From the NCBI RefSeq assembly GCF_030622045.1, contig NZ_CP130886.1, forward strand, positions 6,828,001 to 6,892,000: DNA of 64,000 bases. Direction: 5' to 3'. The DNA comes from Planctellipticum variicoloris (GTDB lineage: Bacteria > Planctomycetota > Planctomycetia > Planctomycetales > Planctomycetaceae). Of the stretch, positions 60,180 through 64,000 are shown in pieces. Below the pieces are notes generated by a model. It worked only from the letters and a program-made list of their open reading frames with translations, searched no databases and had not been told where the DNA came from. How positions within the stretch are numbered: the first letter of the stretch is position 1; each line of letters begins with the position of its first letter. The position numbers were made by a program, and so were the translations under genes.

Positions 60180-60656
60180 TCAGAGCGTCGGTGCGGGGGC
60201 CGGTGCGCTCGTCATCGGAGGTTGAGGAGCGTCATAGCTGTCTGGCGCCGGAGCGTAATAGGCGGGGGCGGCACAGCTCGCGGCCTGCGGGTCGCAGTAA
60301 GTTGCCGCGACCGGAGCGCTGCAGTTCGCACGCGTGGCATAGTTCGCGACCGGAGCGCAACCGGCGGCCTGCTGGTAGCCAGCGCACGCGGACTGTTGAC
60401 GACCGTAGCAGCCGGTCTGCCGGTGGCCGCAGGAGCGGTAGCGCGAACCGCAGGCCCGGACCTGCCGATTGCCGCAAGACTGGTTCTGGCGATAACCGCA
60501 CGAGCCGTACTGAGCGCCGCCGCAGACATTCATCGGCTGGCCGCAGTTGGCACGGCCGTAGCGCTGACCGCAACGGGCCTCGACGTCGCTGGTGGCGAAC
60601 GAAAGGCTGACGGCGGCGATGAGTCCGGCAAACACAGACATTAGTGAGCGAGACAT
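60180..60656 (-). CDS. Secreted Cys/Tyr/Gln-rich protein (158 aa)
   Basis: ATG at 60656 follows a strong AAGGAGG at seven bases. A signal peptide (SRSLMSVFAGLIAAVSLSFA) leads a Cys-rich chain of repeats such as CGGAQYGSCGYRQNQSCGNR and ACGSRYRSCGHRQTGCYGRQ, then a Pro/Ala-rich end. The frame stops at 60180, but the next frame carries coding-like codons (FNFKLLGAPDDDKGLDFSK) ending at about 60099, so the 3' end may be frameshifted. Structural or metal-binding surface protein is a guess. Confidence 0.7.
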   Translation of the reverse strand: MSRSLMSVFAGLIAAVSLSFATSDVEARCGQRYGRANCGQPMNVCGGAQYGSCGYRQNQSCGNRQVRACGSRYRSCGHRQTGCYGRQQSACAGYQQAAGCAPVANYATRANCSAPVAATYCDPQAASCAAPAYYAPAPDSYDAPQPPMTSAPAPAPTL

Positions 60657-60789
60657 GAAGAAACCTCCTTGAGCGAAACGCGAAACGGAAATGGGTACGT
60701 TGAACGTGCGCTTCCCGGCGGGGAACGAATCCACCAGCCGTGAAGCGGGGCATCGAAGCGTGTCGCGCGAAGAATCGCGCGGGGATATC

Positions 60790-61119
60790 TCAGACGTCGG
60801 TCGTCACAACCCCTCGCAGATCCTGAGCCGCAGCGCGATCGACCACCCGATCAAGCCCGTTCAGGTCCGGGATGAAGGAGGCTTTCGTCACGGACCTGAG
60901 ACTTGCACTGTTCAGAACGGGAACCGGGACCAGAACCGCGGCCTGGCGGATGCGTTCCCAGACTTCCCAGCGATGCACTTTGACGTCGTTGTGTGCCTCG
61001 ATGCCGAGACGCACGCGATCGCCAAGAATCTCCAGGACGGTCACGGTCAGCTCGCGATGAGCCGAGTCGCCCCCGCCGACGATCAACGATTCCCGCAACT
61101 TTCTCGTCAGGACCAGCAT
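60790..61119 (-). CDS. csrA: CsrA-family RNA-binding regulator with C-terminal extension
   Basis: 109 residues. The CsrA core is clear: MLVLTRKLRESLIVGGGDSA, then VTVLEILGDRVRLGIEAHND and VKVHRWEVWERI, with the Leu-4/Arg-44-type residues that bind GGA in RNA. Usual CsrA proteins are about 60 aa; here about 45 extra residues (ending DLRGVVTTDV) follow. CsrA blocks or stabilises mRNAs and in many bacteria controls carbon storage and motility. It is preceded by a 700-bp gene-free region. Confidence 0.9.
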   Translation of the reverse strand: MLVLTRKLRESLIVGGGDSAHRELTVTVLEILGDRVRLGIEAHNDVKVHRWEVWERIRQAAVLVPVPVLNSASLRSVTKASFIPDLNGLDRVVDRAAAQDLRGVVTTDV

Positions 61120-61818
61120 TTTCAACTTCCCTGCCTTGAATGCCCGACTTGAACCTGGAAACGAATGGGAACCTGAACGACCGACGGTCGGGGCCGCGTG
61201 TCGTTGACGTCCTGGAGCGACGCCCGTTCTCATTGTCAGGTCGTCGGCACTCACACACATGCCCACGCCTCTCGAAGAACCCCACACAGGCTCCTTGGCG
61301 AAACCATCGAACCGTTGCGGACGTTTGCGATCCCGGCCAGACGCTGTCGACAGATTCGAACCGTTGGGAGAACTTGCCGGTCGCAAAGGCCCGAGGAATC
61401 GAGAAACGTCTCCCGAAGGCTCTTAGAACTTCGCCAGTTTGAAACGCCCCGAAGACCAACGAAAAAAGCCGACGTGGCGAGGCCCTTTGAAAAGGACTTC
61501 GCCGCGTCGGCTTACTGATGAACGCGCCTTCCGGAGTCTGCCGGATTGCGATTTCTCTGGTCATCCGATGTGTCTGCGAGACGGTTGATCAAACAACCGA
61601 CTCAGCGACAACTCTATGATAGCCCGCCAGTTTGGAAATGATAGCCGAATTGCTCGTGTATTGAAGAACTCTTCTCAAGTATGCGTGCGACCATACGAAG
61701 TTCTGAGAACTGCAAACGGCCAGAGGGCGTGAACGGTCATCGTCCGCACAGCCGCTGCTGCAGACGCGCTGCTGCTGCCGTGAGTCCGTTCGATTCTGCA
61801 TGCTCTAGAGCGACTCGA
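61120..61818. other. Gene-free region between csrA and the receiver-DUF2294 gene
   Basis: About 700 bp without a supportable gene. It should hold the csrA promoter and leader. One terminator is present (61467-61512). A minus-strand frame at about 61563 (MTREIAIRQTPEGAFISKPT) reads through the terminator stem and is not credible as a gene. Confidence 0.55.
61467..61512 (-). terminator. Rho-independent terminator on the minus strand
   Basis: agccgacgtggcga pairs with tcgccgcgtcggct (one wobble) around an inner loop; on the minus strand six Ts follow (61461-61466). It lies about 300 bp after the receiver-DUF2294 gene and may end that transcript or a small RNA. Confidence 0.75.
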
Positions 61819-62691
61819 TTACTCGAAGCGCGGCATTTCGGCGAGGGAGAAGAGAACCACTTCTTCGCCGGTGACGGTGCTGATGTCGTGATGCATGCTC
61901 GCGACCTTCGCGCCCGTGGCTTCGTGGATGAGCGACGCCAGCATCGGGCGGGCCAGCTCGAGCAGGTGCTTGCGAGTCTGCTTAATAAGATCGCGGCCTT
62001 TTCCCGACGACGTCGAATTGCAGAGTTGTCGCTCGGCGAGCGTTAAAGCGCCGCGGATACGGACCAGCACGAAGTCTTTGATAAGGTGGACGTGCACCTG
62101 ATCCGAACGCCAGCCCAGATACTCCTCCTGAAAGCGAATGACTCCATCGCAGATGGCCGCTTCGCCCTCCGCCTGAGTCAGACTTTTGGAAGGGCGCTCG
62201 CTCCGGATGCGCCGCGCCTCGTCCATCGGCAGTCGACGTTCGGTTCCGGGACTCACACGCGCCGGCGACCTTTTTGGCGATCGACTCCGAGGAGTCGCTG
62301 TTGGAACAACCGAAGCCAGCGCGGAGTTGATGTCTTCCAGAGTCGCGGGTTTGACGACCAAGGCATCGAACCCGGATTTCAAGGCCAGCGTCTTGTGCCC
62401 CTCGTCCTTCAAGCCGGTGACGGCGACCATCCGAATGTGTGCGAAGCCTGGCTTCTGTCGCAGTTGAGTGACGAGCTCGCACCCGTTCATATTCGGCATC
62501 AGAAGGTCGACGAGGATCAGATCGGGGCAAAAGGCAGACGCCACGTCGAGCGCCTGCGTCCCGCCGTAGGTCACGTGGGCCTCGTTGCCAAGCGCCTCCA
62601 CCAGCAAACCCAGAGCGTCCGCTCCGTCCCGGTTATCATCCACGATCAGTATTCGCAGGGGCTTGTGATTCGTCGGCACAGTCTTCCTCAT
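61819..62691 (-). CDS. Receiver domain fused to DUF2294
   Basis: 290 residues. Residues 12-125 are a response-regulator receiver: LRILIVDDNRDGADALGLLV, phospho-acceptor in LILVDLLMPNMNG, VAVTG and the Lys in LVVKPATLED. A basic, Ser/Arg-rich linker follows, then a full DUF2294 domain (ICDGVIRFQEEYLGWRSDQV, HVHLIKDFVLVRIRGALTLA, close ASMHHDISTVTGEEVVLFSL). The fusion suggests that DUF2294 is an output module under phosphorelay control (inference). It follows the hybrid kinase by 36 bp, so the two likely form a pair. Confidence 0.88.
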   Translation of the reverse strand: MRKTVPTNHKPLRILIVDDNRDGADALGLLVEALGNEAHVTYGGTQALDVASAFCPDLILVDLLMPNMNGCELVTQLRQKPGFAHIRMVAVTGLKDEGHKTLALKSGFDALVVKPATLEDINSALASVVPTATPRSRSPKRSPARVSPGTERRLPMDEARRIRSERPSKSLTQAEGEAAICDGVIRFQEEYLGWRSDQVHVHLIKDFVLVRIRGALTLAERQLCNSTSSGKGRDLIKQTRKHLLELARPMLASLIHEATGAKVASMHHDISTVTGEEVVLFSLAEMPRFE

Positions 62692-62727
62692 TTTGCACGG
62701 GTATCGTTCGGGCCGTTCCGGCTCGCT

Positions 62728-64000
62728 TCAGGTCACCCGCTCCGAGACGGTTGTCAGGATTTTCTGAAGCTGCTCTAAACGGGCCGGCTTGACCAGGTGG
62801 TGATTGAATCCCGACTGCAGAGCCTCCTGACGGTCTGTCTCCTGCCCGTAGCCGGTCAAGGCGATGAGCACAACGTTTCGGAGAGTGCTCTCTTGTCGGA
62901 TACGTTTTGCGACCTCATAACCATTCAGGACCGGCAGTCCGATGTCCAGCAACACCACGTCCGGCTGGTAGTCGAGCGCAGCCTGCACCGCCGTCAGCCC
63001 GTCGTACGCCGTCCGCACGTCATGTCCCGAGGCGCGGAGCAGCATGGTAAAACTCAGCACGGTATCCACGTTGTCGTCGACCACCAGCACCCGCAGCGGG
63101 CGCGAAGCCGCTTCAGCGTGTTCCGATGTCGGCAGCGCCGGCTGCGCCCCTTCTTGCGGCGCGATCGGCAGGCGGACGATGAATTCGCTGCCCTGTCCCG
63201 GTTCGCTCTCGGCGTCGACTGCTCCCCCGTGCAGTTGAGTGAGCCGCTGGACCAGCGCCAGGCCGATGCCAAGTCCCCCTTGCGAGCGATCCAGGGAGCG
63301 TTCCGCCTGCGTGAACAGATCGAAGATATGCGGTAGCAGCTCCGGCGAGATGCCGGCGCCCGTATCCCGCACCCGCAGAACACACTCGTCCGCCTCCTGT
63401 TGGACCGTGACCCAGATATGCCCGCCTTCGCTCGTGTACTTCGCGGCGTTGGTGAGCAGGTTGGCCAGCACCTGCTCCAGCCGCGCGACGTCGGCGTGCA
63501 GCCAGATCGGATCGGGTGGCACCGAGACGGTGAGCTCGTGGAAACGCTGCTCGATCAGCGGGCGAACCGTCTCGACGGCGCCTTCGACGATGCGGCTCAC
63601 GACAACCCGTTCCCGGCGCAACTGAACCCGGCCCGTGGTAATGCGGGAGACTTCGAGCAGGTCATCGACGAGTCGCTGCAGTTGTTTCATCTGGCGTTCG
63701 ATGATGCTGCGGGCCTGCTGCTGGATCAGCGTCTCGGTTCCCTGCTGGAGGCCCAGCAGCTCGACGGCGTTGGCGATCGGAGCGAGCGGGCTGCGGAGCT
63801 CGTGGCTGAGCATCGCCAGGAACTCGTCTTTGCGGCGATGAAGGTCCGACAACTCGGCCGCCTGTTTTCGCGTCTGCTTCTCCAGACGACTGCGGTCGCT
63901 GATATCCCGGATATTGCACTGCGCGACGCGCCGATGATCCCATTGGTAGATGTTGCTGACGAACTCGACTTCAACCGGCTCGCTGCTGCGGGACTTGAGC
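62728..64000 (-). CDS. PAS-histidine kinase-receiver hybrid sensor, 5' end outside the window
   Basis: At least 424 residues; the frame is open to the right edge. The visible start is the end of a PAS domain (CNIRDISDRSRLEKQ), then HisKA with the phospho-acceptor His in DEFLAMLSHELRSPLAPIAN, the ATPase domain (NLLTNAAKYT, DTGAGISPELLPHIFDLF, GGLGIGLALV) and a C-terminal receiver (VLVVDDNVDTVLSFTMLL, VVLLDIGLPVLNG, LVKPARLEQL). It is a hybrid kinase that should feed the downstream receiver-DUF2294 protein. The upstream sensory part is not in the window. Confidence 0.9.
   Translation of the reverse strand, partial: LKSRSSEPVEVEFVSNIYQWDHRRVAQCNIRDISDRSRLEKQTRKQAAELSDLHRRKDEFLAMLSHELRSPLAPIANAVELLGLQQGTETLIQQQARSIIERQMKQLQRLVDDLLEVSRITTGRVQLRRERVVVSRIVEGAVETVRPLIEQRFHELTVSVPPDPIWLHADVARLEQVLANLLTNAAKYTSEGGHIWVTVQQEADECVLRVRDTGAGISPELLPHIFDLFTQAERSLDRSQGGLGIGLALVQRLTQLHGGAVDAESEPGQGSEFIVRLPIAPQEGAQPALPTSEHAEAASRPLRVLVVDDNVDTVLSFTMLLRASGHDVRTAYDGLTAVQAALDYQPDVVLLDIGLPVLNGYEVAKRIRQESTLRNVVLIALTGYGQETDRQEALQSGFNHHLVKPARLEQLQKILTTVSERVT

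Noticed and set aside
1-64000. CRISPR arrays, rRNA or complete tRNA genes
   Set aside because: None were recognised on reading either strand; small structured RNAs cannot be excluded by eye.

Overview
The window is high-GC bacterial DNA in which almost every gene lies on the minus strand. The gene content fits a planctomycete-like bacterium: a type 2 BREX island, a YXWGXW-repeat cell-surface protein, a copper-storage four-helix protein, large sets of small stress and membrane proteins, and ISL3/IS5/IS66 remnants. That assignment is inference from gene content; the window has no rRNA or other taxonomic marker.

Region 1 (1-13.3 kb): one gene of about 3,895 codons and a translationally coupled downstream gene that runs off the left edge. 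The giant protein starts with a peptidoglycan-binding-like segment, carries an internally duplicated module of about 500 residues, then long beta-rich stretches. I do not recognise its function. A 25-bp tandem repeat and a truncated ISL3 transposase (13.4-14.2 kb) border it, followed by a 56-codon remnant resembling the start of a type I restriction HsdR.

Region 2 (14.7-37 kb): a complete type 2 BREX (Pgl) operon in the order pglW-pglX-pglY-pglZ-brxD-brxHI. Between pglX and pglY sit two extra modules: a Septu-like ptuA-ptuB pair, and an unknown 202-aa protein followed by a DUF262-HNH nuclease of GmrSD/BrxU type. The second module is bounded by 76-bp direct repeats that are copies of the pglY start. 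pglX carries four tandem heptanucleotides just before its catalytic motif, which could allow phase variation.

Region 3 (37.3-41 kb): an operon for a ubiquitin-like conjugation system: a beta-grasp modifier, an E2-like protein fused to a cysteine-rich tail, a JAB/JAMM peptidase, a ThiF/E1 enzyme and two small conserved-looking proteins. A strong terminator closes it.

Region 4 (41-46.8 kb): a mobile-element scrapyard with two unknown small genes, a decayed IS5-family element, an intact-looking large serine recombinase, a truncated tyrosine recombinase, an IS66 end, and a cluster of DNA dyads between the two recombinases.

Region 5 (46.9-64 kb): a GH13 glucan enzyme and many small stress, envelope and regulatory genes: CsbD proteins, YqjD/YqjE-like membrane proteins, lipoproteins, a catalytically dead HtrA homologue, a Csp-like copper protein, a ferritin-like protein, CsrA, two DUF2294 proteins (one fused to a receiver domain), and a PAS/histidine kinase/receiver hybrid cut by the right edge.
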